Part shown: positions 11,301 to 17,670 of the stretch, piece after piece
Layout of the letters: the number at the start of each line of letters is the position of its first letter
Numbering within the stretch: the first letter of the stretch is position 1
Source: Nocardioides sp. zg-1308
GTDB taxonomy: Bacteria; Actinomycetota; Actinomycetes; Propionibacteriales; Nocardioidaceae
Assembly (NCBI RefSeq): GCF_013155375.1
Contig: NZ_JABJQY010000002.1
Location: forward strand, 2,542,001 to 2,606,000
Reading direction: 5' to 3'
DNA length: 64,000 bases
The notes under the pieces: model-generated
What the model was told of the DNA's origin: nothing
Seen by the model: the letters and a program-made list of their open reading frames with translations, nothing else
Database searches by the model: none
Translations under genes and position numbers: made by a program

Positions 11301-12456
11301 TGATGGCGCTGGTGGCCTTGTCGTAGGAGACGCCGGCGGGCAGGCCCGACACGGTGACGGACGGCTTGCCGTCCTCCTTGTCGGTGGCCACGACGGCGAC
11401 GGCCTGCATCTGCGTGCCCTCGAGCGTCGTGACGTCGCCGAGGGGACCGACGACGGGCGGGGTGTTGACCGGCCCCTCGGGAGCGACCTCGAGCGCGAGG
11501 ACCTCCCAGGCGGAGGTGTCGAGGCCGTCCTCGGCGCGGAAGCGCGGGGAGTACGTGCCGGCCGAGCCGGTCGGCGGCGTGCCGGAGACGACGCCGGTGG
11601 CGCGGTCGAGGGACAGCCAGCCGGGCATCGTGGCCGGGTCGGCGACGTACGAGACGGGCTGGGGCGCGGCGTCGGCGTCGGCGCCGGCCAGCTGCAGGGA
11701 GAAGGGCGTCCCGACGGTGGCGGTGCGGGCGCCGACAGGGGCCAGGGTGGGTGCCTGGGTGCGGACGGTGAGCCGGTAGGACACGGACGTCGTGGCGAGG
11801 CCGTCGGAAGCCTGGCTGGTCACCTGCCACGCCATGCCGACCGCGGACGCGGGAACGGTGCCGGTGAGGACACCGGTGGTGGCGGAGGTCGTCAGCCAGG
11901 CGGGCGGCCCGGCCGGGGTGCGGCCGTTGGCCGGCGCGAAGCCGGTCACCCACGAGAGGGCCCGCGGACCCTTGTCGGGGTCGCTGGCCACCGGAGCGAC
12001 GCGGACGGCCTGCCCGGCGTCGGCGACCACGTCGGCGAGGGTGGCGACGACGGGGGCCTGGTTGGCCGCCACGCGGAGGGTGAACTTCTCCTTGTCGCTG
12101 GCGCGGCCATCGGTCACCGTCAGCACCAGCTTGTACCGGTCGCCGACGGCGGACTGCGGCGCCCGGCCGGTGAGGACGCCGGTCCTCCGGTTGAAGGACG
12201 ACCAGGCGGGCTTCTCGGCGAGGCGGAACCGCAGCCGGCTCTCGGGCCCGTCCGGGTCGGTGGCGCGCGGCCGCACGACCAGCAGGTGGCCGACGACCGC
12301 GGTGGTCGTCGGGATGGCCTTGATGCGCGGCGGCTTGTTGCCCGGCGCCGCTGCTGCGACCGGACCGAGGCCGGTCAGGACCAGGGCTGCCAGGAGCAGC
12401 GCCGTCAGCGCTGCGCGCCAGGTCCGGGACGAGAAGGTACGACTGTTCACCGACAT
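2311..12456 (-). CDS. Giant secreted multidomain carbohydrate-binding/adhesion protein
   Basis: A 3381-residue exported mosaic. A signal peptide (basic RTWR, hydrophobic core, VAAAA) ends near residue 37. Approximate order: putative-Ig/cadherin-like repeats 40-605 (several with a T-G-x-x-x-G-T-P motif); LamG/lectin-like module 615-890 and a second copy 995-1270, both containing GGLWFGLDEDNYVK; malectin-like module 1280-1460; SbsA-type Ig-like; six-bladed-type beta-propeller about 1600-2035; ASPM-SPD-2-Hydin-like domains near 2055-2130 and 2835-2920; segments resembling DUF4114 near 2330 and 3110; two further malectin-like modules between them; FN3 3132-3215; C-terminal malectin 3229-3381. No LPXTG motif, C-terminal helix or surface-layer domain is visible. 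I chose ATG 12456 because the longer GTG start at 12504 lacks a ribosome site and would bury the signal peptide. Function (glycan binding, adhesion) is inferred. Confidence 0.85.
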   Translation of the reverse strand: MSVNSRTFSSRTWRAALTALLLAALVLTGLGPVAAAAPGNKPPRIKAIPTTTAVVGHLLVVRPRATDPDGPESRLRFRLAEKPAWSSFNRRTGVLTGRAPQSAVGDRYKLVLTVTDGRASDKEKFTLRVAANQAPVVATLADVVADAGQAVRVAPVASDPDKGPRALSWVTGFAPANGRTPAGPPAWLTTSATTGVLTGTVPASAVGMAWQVTSQASDGLATTSVSYRLTVRTQAPTLAPVGARTATVGTPFSLQLAGADADAAPQPVSYVADPATMPGWLSLDRATGVVSGTPPTGSAGTYSPRFRAEDGLDTSAWEVLALEVAPEGPVNTPPVVGPLGDVTTLEGTQMQAVAVVATDKEDGKPSVTVSGLPAGVSYDKATSAITGTPTVGGTFAVTVTAADSAGATASVVFTITVTEVNDGPQLTGIDDTTATEGQAMAAIAVAATDEEDGTPAITVSGLPSGVSYDAATGKISGTPTVGGTFSVTVTATDAAGAKASETFVLTVAEVNDAPVAGDPSPATVQVTQGQAVDTAVLVPATDEEGDQLTRTVTGLPAGMTGTGTATGIALGGTPTADGTSTATVTVSDGNGGSDTATFEVVVAPAPGTPCAKRSTLPCGDIAVDLPFSLAFTGSEGGLDDTGFTMVDPPSLRSGVDQAPAPTTPTYADAPGFEPALVAPGGGQLEITATKGIMYRAPGQNPAATSPNAQLNALGVGVRGSSTGYDLTTTVLAPSFGGASNSSQQGGLWFGLDEDNYVKAVVSRLSATQNKVQLLREVNGVATPGTEYELNSAGFNVGQDVKLELEVVDTAGAGGTAQLFYTVGAGQRTLLVDTANTVDNDGVPVPQSFLTGTTVGTEAPQGFAGLFATKRNALATETVTATFGDFAVEAHEVPNTAPVVAAVADVAAVEGTAIAPVTITTTDAEGDDVTITSDLAVGGLTLTDNGDGTATLAGTPAAGTAAASPYTVVVTASDGRATGTRTFRITVAKAGAPCLPISTEPCSTVRVDTPYVLGFSGPQGGLDGTGFTMVDDPSARANVDQAPAPATPTTPNVPGFEPGLLAVSPSGNLDITATKGIAYRRPADSAGTNSQLNMLGVGLAGGTDGYELQTTVVDPTFPGTTNGSQQGGLWFGLDEDNYVKLAVVRVSATTNKVQLVKEVGGIAQPATTYELNSASFPSGQRVRLVLQVDASGAQPVVRGSYAVGDGQLGVLTDPANTAGPTQLPVPAAFLAGADLGAGGPVTFGGVYATKRGAPASDNVVVSFADFSAELIGGVVEPYTPLDVKVDFTSEAGTPAPGYLKDYGQAYGQRSGASQGGGEHVYGWVKENSEEELSLVGNGRVRGRTGVDPRLDSIIHMQFADVPNAACPPNICQDGDWQLAVANGTYDVTVAVGDQPGATSYDSLHAVNVENSALIEGFTGSASAEFDTATTRVGVVDGELTINATGGTNTKLAYVEVRSASATAADPLPFVVQTRPANRSLGAPLGEGVAADVHLVGTSAQPGPVDPATVTDATVRLFEVVPGSAPDVEVAGNRNTTGGGDSINFQQSGNLKATTTYRFVVDGVKDTTGRTFVPFRSLFTTGTGDVQPPNGTFDPVNGVDFQKVDLGKNGKYYASLVVHDGHLWATTIGQGMFRYPINADGTLGAEQPINAFQGRAAVGFVFDRTNPDVAWVTHATANIGNESQAFGSKLSRVDFSTSVANPVVSDVFVNLPRSQKDHLSNSISYGPGGRLYFLQGSNQAAGDPDGAWGDRGETLLTAAMLTFDPADAWQRVQASGPVDVQTVDKGGSYDPFAASAPLKIYATGIRNAYDLVHASNGSLYVPTNGTASGGNSPGVTASGGTLTRTGQVPGGNVTSQCATRRIDGTPYTAPSVPAVTNHNTQRDFLFDVEAGGYYGHPNPSRCEWVLNNGGNPEGAGSGGSKYATSVAPDRNYRGWAYDFEFNKSPNGVIEYRSNTFGGKLKGRLMVVRFSNFDDVFTLETAANGQVEGGQAGSTIGGFSGFDDPLDIVEDLDTGNLYVNSYDQSSGQPRLYLLRVPDGQGGADVSLSTRRLVGNQVTSAGSRTLGTVTVTNDGSEATTVTGAAITGTGAAAYSRTTSTSLPATLAPGASMTVTVGFDPSSEGVAAASLGLTLSAGSAPSVSLRGLGTDGLGGSAEPSLQYVLDAWELGIDTGDDNDATNEIHSSSSERVSPTLGDSIDVETFTRFADGPVTVEPISVFGPTDSAPVTEVSWYDDAAPATRNTLFSVSNSPASNGQTLTPTTTGALQLDPGQSTFGFVSRWPFFANRLVHTQDSLNTFAGAIGNHVRVYPLVEGGQPVPHAYVVATEEHTSGFDFNDVVFIVRNVEPAGGTQPPGQAIRVNFQSETAAVPAGHLRDFGQAYGPRTLADQGGLTYGWRNASTLAPEARTTSGRERNLNSDQRLDTFMHMQYQQQSAPNCTANNCNTGTWGLALGDGTYQVTAALGDPAANADPEAHQVRVEGVPLLAAPHVPSGPAGSAGHHATGTQVVTVSDGELTVDAVGGTNAKIDYLEVTPVTGGGGETVAQVSFQPAASPTPAGWSADSGELFTTARGYGWVRTEGGATKTADTRARTQDPDPLTSTLMIVDDTQVAGVVDGEWELAVADGTYTVSVSVGDAGFADSSHGLAAEGVPLVSGFVPTGPGDYRVATASVDVTDGRLTLASTGSNTKVQWVSVASGSEVDVIPPTVDLSVTGVTGPGGYVTKATVVAEVVDRGGSGTEFVDWTLDGADVPRPSGDRLEVTGLGAHTVTVTATDAAGNDTTATRTFTIVDGSVAAIAIANQDAQRVGGTVVPGMAEDFLVMHHLNDRTTSTPTHAAALTHDTATLRISNTDPDDPLVVTGLGLSAPVDPTPGVRASTTNFTTPGTTLPLTVAPGGTYDLRVQFGGAGSRGAYGATMTITSNAANRPQLPVQLRGYWQPQPEGGVEPTMTEVARVFGWSTAIGEPLEDAYSGPLQGDEVRSLLWKRLDPSRPVTARQLTALHGCCSETGDNIASPISGSHDGAWGQSFYPRVAQNGTAPASAPFQQGQANPTGSFALTIAGYTTNKAPTSTDPANLGIRVWPVEVGGRTVPGAYLVGQDFVQNGCGGGSANCDYQDNVFLMTNIAPVASADTTAPATAPTGVSASVSGNDVQVSWNAVAAADLGGYVVERQAAGATTWTRVNQTPVAGLSLVDTTAPGGTQVTYRVLAVDTSQNASAPSATASVTTPPRPQAAIRINAGGPAVTTGGVAWGAQQYGTGGKTFTNAVAIAGTTDDVLYQSEYSTETGSIDYDIPVQNGSHTVRLHFAEIYFGAPGGGPGGTGRRTFDVAVEGQLRLDNYDIVADVGSATAAVKTYTVQVTDGKVDVDLDSVVNQAKISAIEVVPAG

Positions 12457-12657
12457 GGACGATGTCCCCACGAGTTCCCCACGGAAGAGCCCCACGCTCT
12501 TCACCGAGTCGCAATGGCAACACGGAAGCCAGACGGCGGAGTCACCACAATTGGGGAGAAAACCTCGTAGGTCTGACCCACTTCACCCCCACGAGGGGAC
12601 GGCCGCCGGAGGGCCGGCGAGCGTCCGGACGTGAGGCCCGTCTCACACCCGTGACCG

Positions 12658-12687
12658 GTGACTGGGCGGTAACAACGGTCCTACTGT
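12658..12687 (+). promoter_or_regulatory. Promoter of ecm (leaderless)
   Basis: GTGACT (12658-12663), an 18-nt spacer, then TACTGT (12682-12687). The ATG of the mutase gene begins 6 nt after the -10 hexamer and there is no Shine-Dalgarno sequence, so transcription probably starts at or next to the start codon. The 237-bp region 12457-12693 is shared with the divergent giant gene, whose own promoter I could not place with confidence. Confidence 0.6.
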
Positions 12688-12693
12688 GTCGCC

Positions 12694-14742
12694 ATGACCG
12701 AGACCGAGGACCGGCCCGAGGACCAGACGCAGCGGCGGGTCAAGGACCGGCCCTGGGTGATGCGCACCTATGCGGGCCACTCGACGGCCGAGGCGTCCAA
12801 CGCGCTCTACCGCACCAACCTGGCCAAGGGCCAGACCGGCCTCAGCGTGGCGTTCGACCTGCCGACGCAGACCGGCTACGACCCCGACAGCCCGCTCAGC
12901 CGCGGCGAGGTCGGCAAGGTCGGCGTACCGGTGCCCCACCTCGGCGAGATGCGCAAGCTCTTCGCCGACATCCCGCTCACCGAGATGAACACCTCGATGA
13001 CGATCAACGCCACGGCCATGTGGCTGCTGGCGATGTACCAGGTCGTGGCCGAGGAGCAGAACCCCGACCTCTCGCCCGACGAGGTCGCCCACCTGCTGGC
13101 CGGCACCACGCAGAACGACATCATCAAGGAGTACCTCTCCCGCGGCACGTACGTCTTCGGCCCGGAGCAGTCGCTGCGCCTGATCGGCGACCTGATCGCC
13201 TACACGGTGCACGAGATCCCGAAGTGGAACCCGATCAACATCTGCAGCTACCACCTGCAGGAGGCCGGCGCGACGCCCGTGCAGGAGCTGGCCTACGCCA
13301 TGTGCACGGCGATCGCGGTGCTCGACCAGGTGCGGGGCTCGGGACAGGTCTCTCCCGACGACTTCGAGAAGGTCGTCGGACGCATCTCGTTCTTCGTCAA
13401 CGCCGGCGTGCGCTTCGTCGAGGAGACCTGCAAGATGCGGGCCTTCGTCGAGCTGTGGGACGAGGTGACCCGCGAGCGCTACGGCGTCACCGACCCCAAG
13501 ATGCGGCGCTTCCGCTACGGCGTGCAGGTGAACTCGCTCGGCCTGACCGAGGCCCAGCCGGAGAACAACGTGCAGCGCATCGTGCTGGAGATGCTCGGCG
13601 TCACGCTGTCCAAGGACGCGCGTGCCCGTGCGGTCCAGCTGCCCGCCTGGAACGAGGCGCTGGGCCTGCCGCGGCCGTGGGACCAGCAGTGGTCGCTGCG
13701 CTTCCAGCAGGTGCTGGCGTTCGAGTCCGACCTGCTCGAGCACGACGACATCTTCGCCGGCAGCCACGTCATCGAGGCCAAGGTCGCCGAGCTCGTCGAG
13801 GGTGCACGGGCCGAGATCGAGCGGGTGCAGGAGATGGGCGGCGCGATCGCCGCGGTGGAGTCCGGCTACATGAAGCAGAACCTCGTCTCCGCGCACGCCG
13901 CCCGCCGGGCGCGCATCGAGTCGGGCGAGGAGGTCGTCGTGGGCGTCAACCGGTTCCAGACGACCGAGCCCTCGCCCCTGACCGCGGACCTCGACGCCGC
14001 GATCCAGGCCGCCGACCCCGAGGCCGAGCGCGCCGCGCTCGCGAGCCTCGAGGCGTGGCGGGCGCAGCGCGACGACGCCGAGGTCGCCGCCGCGCTCACC
14101 GCCCTCGCCGAGGCCGCGAGGACCGACGCCAACCTCATGGGGCCGACGCTGGTCGCCGCCCGCGCCGGAGCGACCACGGGGGAGTGGGCCGGCGCCCTGC
14201 GCGAGGTGTTCGGCGAGTTCCGCGCCCCGACCGGCGTCTCCGGCGCCGTCGGCATGGGCGGTGGCTCGGGCGCGGCCGGGACGGAGCTCGCCGCCGTCCG
14301 GGAGCGGGTCCGGGCCACCGGCGAGGAGCTGGGCGGCCGGCTGCGCGTGCTCGTCGGCAAGCCGGGCCTCGACGGGCACTCCAACGGCGCCGAGCAGGTC
14401 GCCGTACGCGCCCGGGACGCCGGCTTCGAGGTGATCTACCAGGGCATCCGCCTCACGCCGGAGCAGATCGTGGCCGCCGCCGTGGCCGAGGACGTGCACG
14501 TGGTCGGCCTCTCGATCCTGTCGGGGTCGCACATGGAGCTGGTGCCCGACGTGCTCGACGGCCTCGCCGCCGCGGGCCTCGGCGACCTCCCGGTGGTGGT
14601 GGGCGGCATCATCCCGGCCTCGGACGCCACGGCACTGGTGGAGCGCGGGGTCGCCGCGGTCTACACGCCCAAGGACTTCGGGCTCACCGAGATCATGGGC
14701 GGCTTCGTCGACGTGATCCGCCGGGCCAACGGTCTGGACTGA
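12694..14742 (+). CDS. ecm: Ethylmalonyl-CoA mutase (AdoCbl-dependent)
   Basis: 682 residues with the methylmalonyl-CoA mutase fold: catalytic barrel over roughly residues 25-510 and a C-terminal B12-binding domain from about 545. The base-off cobalamin motif D-x-H-xx-G is D560, H562, G565. The substrate call rests on segments typical of Ecm/MeaA rather than of methylmalonyl-CoA mutase: RTYAGHSTAEASNALYRTNL and DLPTQTGYDPD, where the classical mutase has AGFSTAEESN and DLATHRGYD. The enzyme would rearrange ethylmalonyl-CoA to methylsuccinyl-CoA. Ccr at 28820 makes its substrate precursor, and MeaB at 32142 would guard its cofactor. A role as a side-chain mutase of another short-chain acyl-CoA cannot be fully excluded. 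Confidence 0.9.
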   Translation: MTETEDRPEDQTQRRVKDRPWVMRTYAGHSTAEASNALYRTNLAKGQTGLSVAFDLPTQTGYDPDSPLSRGEVGKVGVPVPHLGEMRKLFADIPLTEMNTSMTINATAMWLLAMYQVVAEEQNPDLSPDEVAHLLAGTTQNDIIKEYLSRGTYVFGPEQSLRLIGDLIAYTVHEIPKWNPINICSYHLQEAGATPVQELAYAMCTAIAVLDQVRGSGQVSPDDFEKVVGRISFFVNAGVRFVEETCKMRAFVELWDEVTRERYGVTDPKMRRFRYGVQVNSLGLTEAQPENNVQRIVLEMLGVTLSKDARARAVQLPAWNEALGLPRPWDQQWSLRFQQVLAFESDLLEHDDIFAGSHVIEAKVAELVEGARAEIERVQEMGGAIAAVESGYMKQNLVSAHAARRARIESGEEVVVGVNRFQTTEPSPLTADLDAAIQAADPEAERAALASLEAWRAQRDDAEVAAALTALAEAARTDANLMGPTLVAARAGATTGEWAGALREVFGEFRAPTGVSGAVGMGGGSGAAGTELAAVRERVRATGEELGGRLRVLVGKPGLDGHSNGAEQVAVRARDAGFEVIYQGIRLTPEQIVAAAVAEDVHVVGLSILSGSHMELVPDVLDGLAAAGLGDLPVVVGGIIPASDATALVERGVAAVYTPKDFGLTEIMGGFVDVIRRANGLD

Positions 14743-14778
14743 CCCTTCCCGGCCCCGACGGCTGGCAGACTCACCGGC

Positions 14779-15708
14779 ATGGCTACCCCTGCGGCTCCCT
14801 CTGCGCGGCGCGTGATCGTGGTCGGGGCCGGTGTGGTCGGCCTGTCGTGCGCGGTCCGACTGCTGGAGGCGGGACACCGCGTGGACGTGGTCGCCCGCGA
14901 CCTGCCGCTCGAGACGACGTCGGCGGTGGCGGCCGCCCTCTGGTACCCCTACCGCGCGCTGCCCCAGGACCGCGTGACGGCCTGGTCCGCGACGACGTAC
15001 GACGTCTTCGCGACGCTCGCGGCCGACGAGGCCACGGGCGTCCGGATGCTGACGGGCACCGAGGTGCTGAAGACGCCGCAGCCCGACCCGTGGTGGCGCG
15101 CGGCGGTGCCGTCGCTGGACCGCGAGACGTCGCTGCCGCCGGGGTACGCCGACGGCTGGACGTTCGTGAGCCCCGTCGTCGACATGCCGCGCTACCTGCG
15201 CTGGCTGGTCGCGCGGGTGGAGGAGCTCGGCGGCACGCTGACCCGGATGAACCTGTCCGCGCTCCCCGACGACGGCAGCCTCGTCGTCAACGCGACCGGG
15301 CTGGGCGCCCGCCACTTCGGTGCCGACCCGACCGTGACTCCGGTGCGCGGCCAGGTGGTCGTGCTCGAGCAGGTCGGCCTCGACCGCTGGACGCTCGACA
15401 GCGGCGGCCTGACCTACGTCGTCCCGCGCACCGACGAGATCGTGGTCGGCGGCACCGACGTGGAGGGCGAGTGGAGCCGTACGCCCGACCCCGCCGTCGC
15501 GGAGGCGGTGCTGCACCGCGCGACGGCCCTGGTGCCCGTCCTCGAAGGGGCTCGGGTGCGTCGGCACAAGGTCGGCCTGCGACCGTCGCGCCCCGAGGTC
15601 AGGCTCGAGCGGGTGGGCGACGTGATCCACTGCTACGGGCACGGCGGAGCCGGCGTGACGCTGTCGTGGGGCTGCGCCGGGGACGTCGTGGAGCTCGCCG
15701 GTGGCTGA
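14779..15708 (+). CDS. D-amino-acid oxidase
   Basis: 309 residues of the FAD-dependent DAO family, which deaminates D-amino acids to 2-oxo acids with release of H2O2. The dinucleotide motif GAGVVG is at residues 16-21, the FAD segment TSAVAAALWYPY follows, and the family's C-terminal signature appears as YGHGGAGVTLSWGCA. Length is slightly shorter than the eukaryotic enzymes and normal for bacteria. The ATG lies 7 nt after CAGACT (14766-14771), suggesting a leaderless start, only 36 nt after the mutase stop. Its end overlaps the next gene by 8 nt. A sarcosine/glycine-oxidase-like substrate is the main alternative. Confidence 0.87.
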   Translation: MATPAAPSARRVIVVGAGVVGLSCAVRLLEAGHRVDVVARDLPLETTSAVAAALWYPYRALPQDRVTAWSATTYDVFATLAADEATGVRMLTGTEVLKTPQPDPWWRAAVPSLDRETSLPPGYADGWTFVSPVVDMPRYLRWLVARVEELGGTLTRMNLSALPDDGSLVVNATGLGARHFGADPTVTPVRGQVVVLEQVGLDRWTLDSGGLTYVVPRTDEIVVGGTDVEGEWSRTPDPAVAEAVLHRATALVPVLEGARVRRHKVGLRPSRPEVRLERVGDVIHCYGHGGAGVTLSWGCAGDVVELAGG

Positions 15709-16084
15709 CTTGCAGTGCGCCGCCCGCGTGCACGTCGCCCGGCACGGCGCCGGCACGACCGGCGACCCGGACCCGTTCGCGGACACCTTCGCGTCGTGGC
15801 TGGACGGCGACCTCACCGCGCGGATCCCGGGCGCGGAGAGCGGCCACGAGGTGGCCGCTCGCTACGAGGCCGTGCTCCTGGAGATCGCGGACGAGCACCG
15901 CGGCGAGGCGGTGCTGGTGGTCAGCCACGGCGGGGTCATGCGCCTCGCGCTGCCCGCGCTGGCGCGCAACCTGACGCCTGGGCATGCGCGCGGCCTCCCG
16001 CTCGACAGCTGCGACGTGGTGGCGCTGGACGCCGATGCCGACGGCTGGCTCGTGCGGTCATGGGCCGACCGGCCGCTCGCCTGA
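15701..16084 (+). CDS. Histidine phosphatase-family protein with internal deletion
   Basis: 127 residues. The N-terminus carries the RHG motif (HVARHG) and the C-terminal half carries VLVVSHGGVMRL, both hallmarks of the phosphoglycerate mutase-like superfamily. The usual 60-80 residues between the RHG strand and the segment ending in PGAES are absent: RHG runs straight into AGTTGDPDPF. That missing stretch normally holds the second catalytic arginine and the proton-donor glutamate, so the protein is probably not a normal phosphatase. The frame is intact. It starts at GTG 15701, overlapping the oxidase stop by 8 nt, so translation is likely coupled. It is either a decayed gene or a minimal pseudoenzyme. 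Confidence 0.65.
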   Translation: MADLQCAARVHVARHGAGTTGDPDPFADTFASWLDGDLTARIPGAESGHEVAARYEAVLLEIADEHRGEAVLVVSHGGVMRLALPALARNLTPGHARGLPLDSCDVVALDADADGWLVRSWADRPLA

Positions 16085-16090
16085 GCACCG

Positions 16091-16109
16091 CGAGGTAAGC
16101 CTTCCCTAA
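16091..16109 (+). promoter_or_regulatory. Putative DtxR/IdeR iron box
   Basis: The 19-bp sequence CGAGGTAAGCCTTCCCTAA matches the DtxR/IdeR consensus TWAGGTTAGSCTAACCTWA at 14 of 19 positions. It covers the expected -35 position of the promoter whose -10 element TAGGGT is at 16118-16123. Bound regulator would therefore block transcription of the small gene at 16131. Assignment is by consensus match only. Confidence 0.45.
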
Positions 16110-16117
16110 GTCTCGGG

Positions 16118-16123
16118 TAGGGT
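16118..16123 (+). promoter_or_regulatory. -10 element of the leaderless gene at 16131
   Basis: TAGGGT followed by 7 nt and then the GTG start. There is no Shine-Dalgarno sequence between them. This is the same arrangement seen at many starts in this window. Confidence 0.6.
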
Positions 16124-16130
16124 CTCCGGC

Positions 16131-16337
16131 GTGGGGTCCAAGAGCGCGAAGAAGGCCGGCAAGGCCAAGGTCGCCAAGCTGCCCAAGAAGAAGTGCTGCG
16201 TGTCCTCCAAGAAGTGCAACCGGTGTCCGCTCCGGATGCTCAAGGAGGGCACCCTGCCCCCCGGCTACACCGTCAAGAAGCGCCGGCTGGTCAAGGTCGA
16301 CGTGAAGAAGTCCGGGAAGGGCGACAAGGCCGCCTGA
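16131..16337 (+). CDS. Small Lys/Cys-rich conserved protein
   Basis: 68 residues, extremely basic (many KK pairs), with a central motif KKKCCVSSKKCNRCPLR that places four cysteines as CC-x5-C-x2-C. This looks like a small metal- or nucleic-acid-binding unit. Similar short Cys/Lys proteins with an R-C-x-x-C-P core occur across actinobacteria, but I know of no assigned function. The GTG start is fixed by the -10 element TAGGGT 7 nt upstream (leaderless). The promoter overlaps an iron-box-like site, so iron-dependent expression is a reasonable guess. It converges on the DUF952 gene with 7 nt between stop codons. Confidence 0.75.
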   Translation: MGSKSAKKAGKAKVAKLPKKKCCVSSKKCNRCPLRMLKEGTLPPGYTVKKRRLVKVDVKKSGKGDKAA

Positions 16338-16344
16338 GCCCCCG

Positions 16345-16788
16345 TCACGTCAGCGCGAGCGCGACGACGAGGACCGCGAGCATCACGGCCAGCGCGATCC
16401 CCATCCGTACGGCCATGCCCTTGATCCACAGCGACATCAGCGTCTCCGTGCCGCCCCTGCGGTCGAGCGGCACGACCTCGACCACGGCGGAGCGGTTGAT
16501 CGGCCCGTGGACGTGCGGGTACGTGTCGTCCCCGACCGCCTCCACCAGCACGTCGGCGTCGGTGAGCCGTGCGGGGTCGATGGTCAGCAGGACGAGTCGC
16601 TCGCCGAGGCCGCGGTAGTAGCGGTCGAAGACGCCCTGCACCTGGTCGCGCCGGCTGGCGTGGATGAACCCCTCCTCCTCGAGGCTCCGCCCGACCGTCG
16701 AGGTGGTGTAGGTCCCGGTCGCCAGCGTCCGCCGCCAGTCGGCCTCGCTCGCGATGTGAAAGATGTGCTCGGGCACGGACGCGGTCAC
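16345..16788 (-). CDS. DUF952 family protein with C-terminal membrane helix
   Basis: 147 residues. The first about 115 form a DUF952 domain (EHIFHIASEADW, EEGFIHAS, YPHVHGPINRSAV), a small family of unknown biochemical role. Unusually, the protein then ends in a single hydrophobic helix (MGIALAVMLAVLVVALALT) that should anchor it in the membrane. I chose GTG 16788 because TACCCT (16800-16795, minus strand) sits 6 nt before it; a second GTG at 16776 begins closer to the conserved domain. It lies directly downstream of nucS on the same strand. Confidence 0.75.
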   Translation of the reverse strand: MTASVPEHIFHIASEADWRRTLATGTYTTSTVGRSLEEEGFIHASRRDQVQGVFDRYYRGLGERLVLLTIDPARLTDADVLVEAVGDDTYPHVHGPINRSAVVEVVPLDRRGGTETLMSLWIKGMAVRMGIALAVMLAVLVVALALT

Positions 16789-16862
16789 CGTGGGAGGGTA
16801 GCGAGGAGCGCGGAACATCCGCGTCACCGAGTGACCCGGATCTTCCGCGCTGATGCCTCGCG

Positions 16863-17549
16863 TCAGAAGAGCCGGTGCTCCGCGTCGTCCATGCCGCGCA
16901 GCGCGTCGTAGTCCACCAGGGCGCACGCGATGCCGCGGTCGGTGGCCAGCACGCGCGCCTGGGGCTTGATCTCCTGGGCGGCGAAGATGCCGCGGACCGA
17001 GCCCTTGCGGGTCAGCGCCGGGTCGCGGTTGAGCAGGTCGAGGTAGCGGGTGAGCTGCTCCACGCCGTCGATCTCCCCGCGCCGCTTGATCTCCACCGCG
17101 ACCGAGAGGCCCTCGGCGTCACGGCACATGAGGTCGACCGGACCGATCGCGGTCATGTACTCGCGGCGGACGAGCGTGAGGCCGTCGGCCAGCGTCGCGG
17201 GGTGCTCGGCGAGCAGCTCCTGGAGGTGCTTCTCCACGCCGTCCTTCTGCAGGCCGGGGTCGACGCCGAGGTCGTGCGAGGTGTCGTGCAGCACCTCGTC
17301 GATGAGGATGCGCAGGGTGTCGTCGGACTTCGTCGCCGAGACCAGCCACTCAGCGCGGCCGTCCTCGGCGACGCCCTCGCGGACCGTGCAGGGCGGCGAC
17401 ATCCAGTTGAGCGGCTTGTAGGACCCGCCGTCGGAGTGGATGAGCACCGAGCCGTCCGACTTCAGCATCAGCACCCGGGTGGCGAGCGGGAGGTGGGCGG
17501 TCAGCCGACCTGCGTAGTCCACCTGGCAGCGCGCGACGACGATCCTCAC
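16863..17549 (-). CDS. nucS: Endonuclease NucS (non-canonical mismatch repair)
   Basis: 228 residues, the standard size for actinobacterial NucS/EndoMS, which cuts both strands at mismatches and replaces MutS/MutL. The N-terminal DNA-binding half begins [16 protein letters not shown]. The nuclease centre is D139, E153 and K155 in GPVDLMCRD and [11 protein letters not shown]. The protein ends in EHRLF, resembling a sliding-clamp-binding tail. GTG 17549 is chosen because family members start at this strand; TAGATT (17563-17558, minus strand) lies 8 nt upstream, fitting a leaderless mRNA. The open frame runs further upstream but shows no conserved sequence there. Confidence 0.94.
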   Translation of the reverse strand: MRIVVARCQVDYAGRLTAHLPLATRVLMLKSDGSVLIHSDGGSYKPLNWMSPPCTVREGVAEDGRAEWLVSATKSDDTLRILIDEVLHDTSHDLGVDPGLQKDGVEKHLQELLAEHPATLADGLTLVRREYMTAIGPVDLMCRDAEGLSVAVEIKRRGEIDGVEQLTRYLDLLNRDPALTRKGSVRGIFAAQEIKPQARVLATDRGIACALVDYDALRGMDDAEHRLF

Positions 17550-17670
17550 GACGGGCGAATCTACAGGGATCGCGCGTCGCGCCACGCAGCGCTCCCGTCC
17601 GGCACCCGGCGCCCGCGGCGTGACGGTTCCCACACCCGCCAGCCGGCAAGCGCGTGGGAGCATGCGTGCC

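Noticed and set aside
12457..12504. Longer start (GTG 12504) for the giant protein
   Set aside because: It has no ribosome site and would place sixteen hydrophilic residues before the signal peptide; ATG 12456 starts directly at a normal n-region.
2557..12570. A plus-strand open frame of about 3300 codons antisense to the giant gene
   Set aside because: It is low-complexity Arg/Gly/Ala-rich translation with no domain, signal or start context. Long antisense frames arise from the extreme GC bias of the third position in the real gene.
12694..14742. Annotation of the mutase as methylmalonyl-CoA mutase
   Set aside because: The AGHSTA and LPTQTGYDPD segments and the nearby Ccr fit ethylmalonyl-CoA mutase better; the classical enzyme has AGFSTAEESN and DLATHRGYD.
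12643..15816. Thousand-codon frames opposite to and overlapping ecm and the oxidase
   Set aside because: Their translations lack any conserved motif, while both plus-strand proteins are complete family members with catalytic residues.
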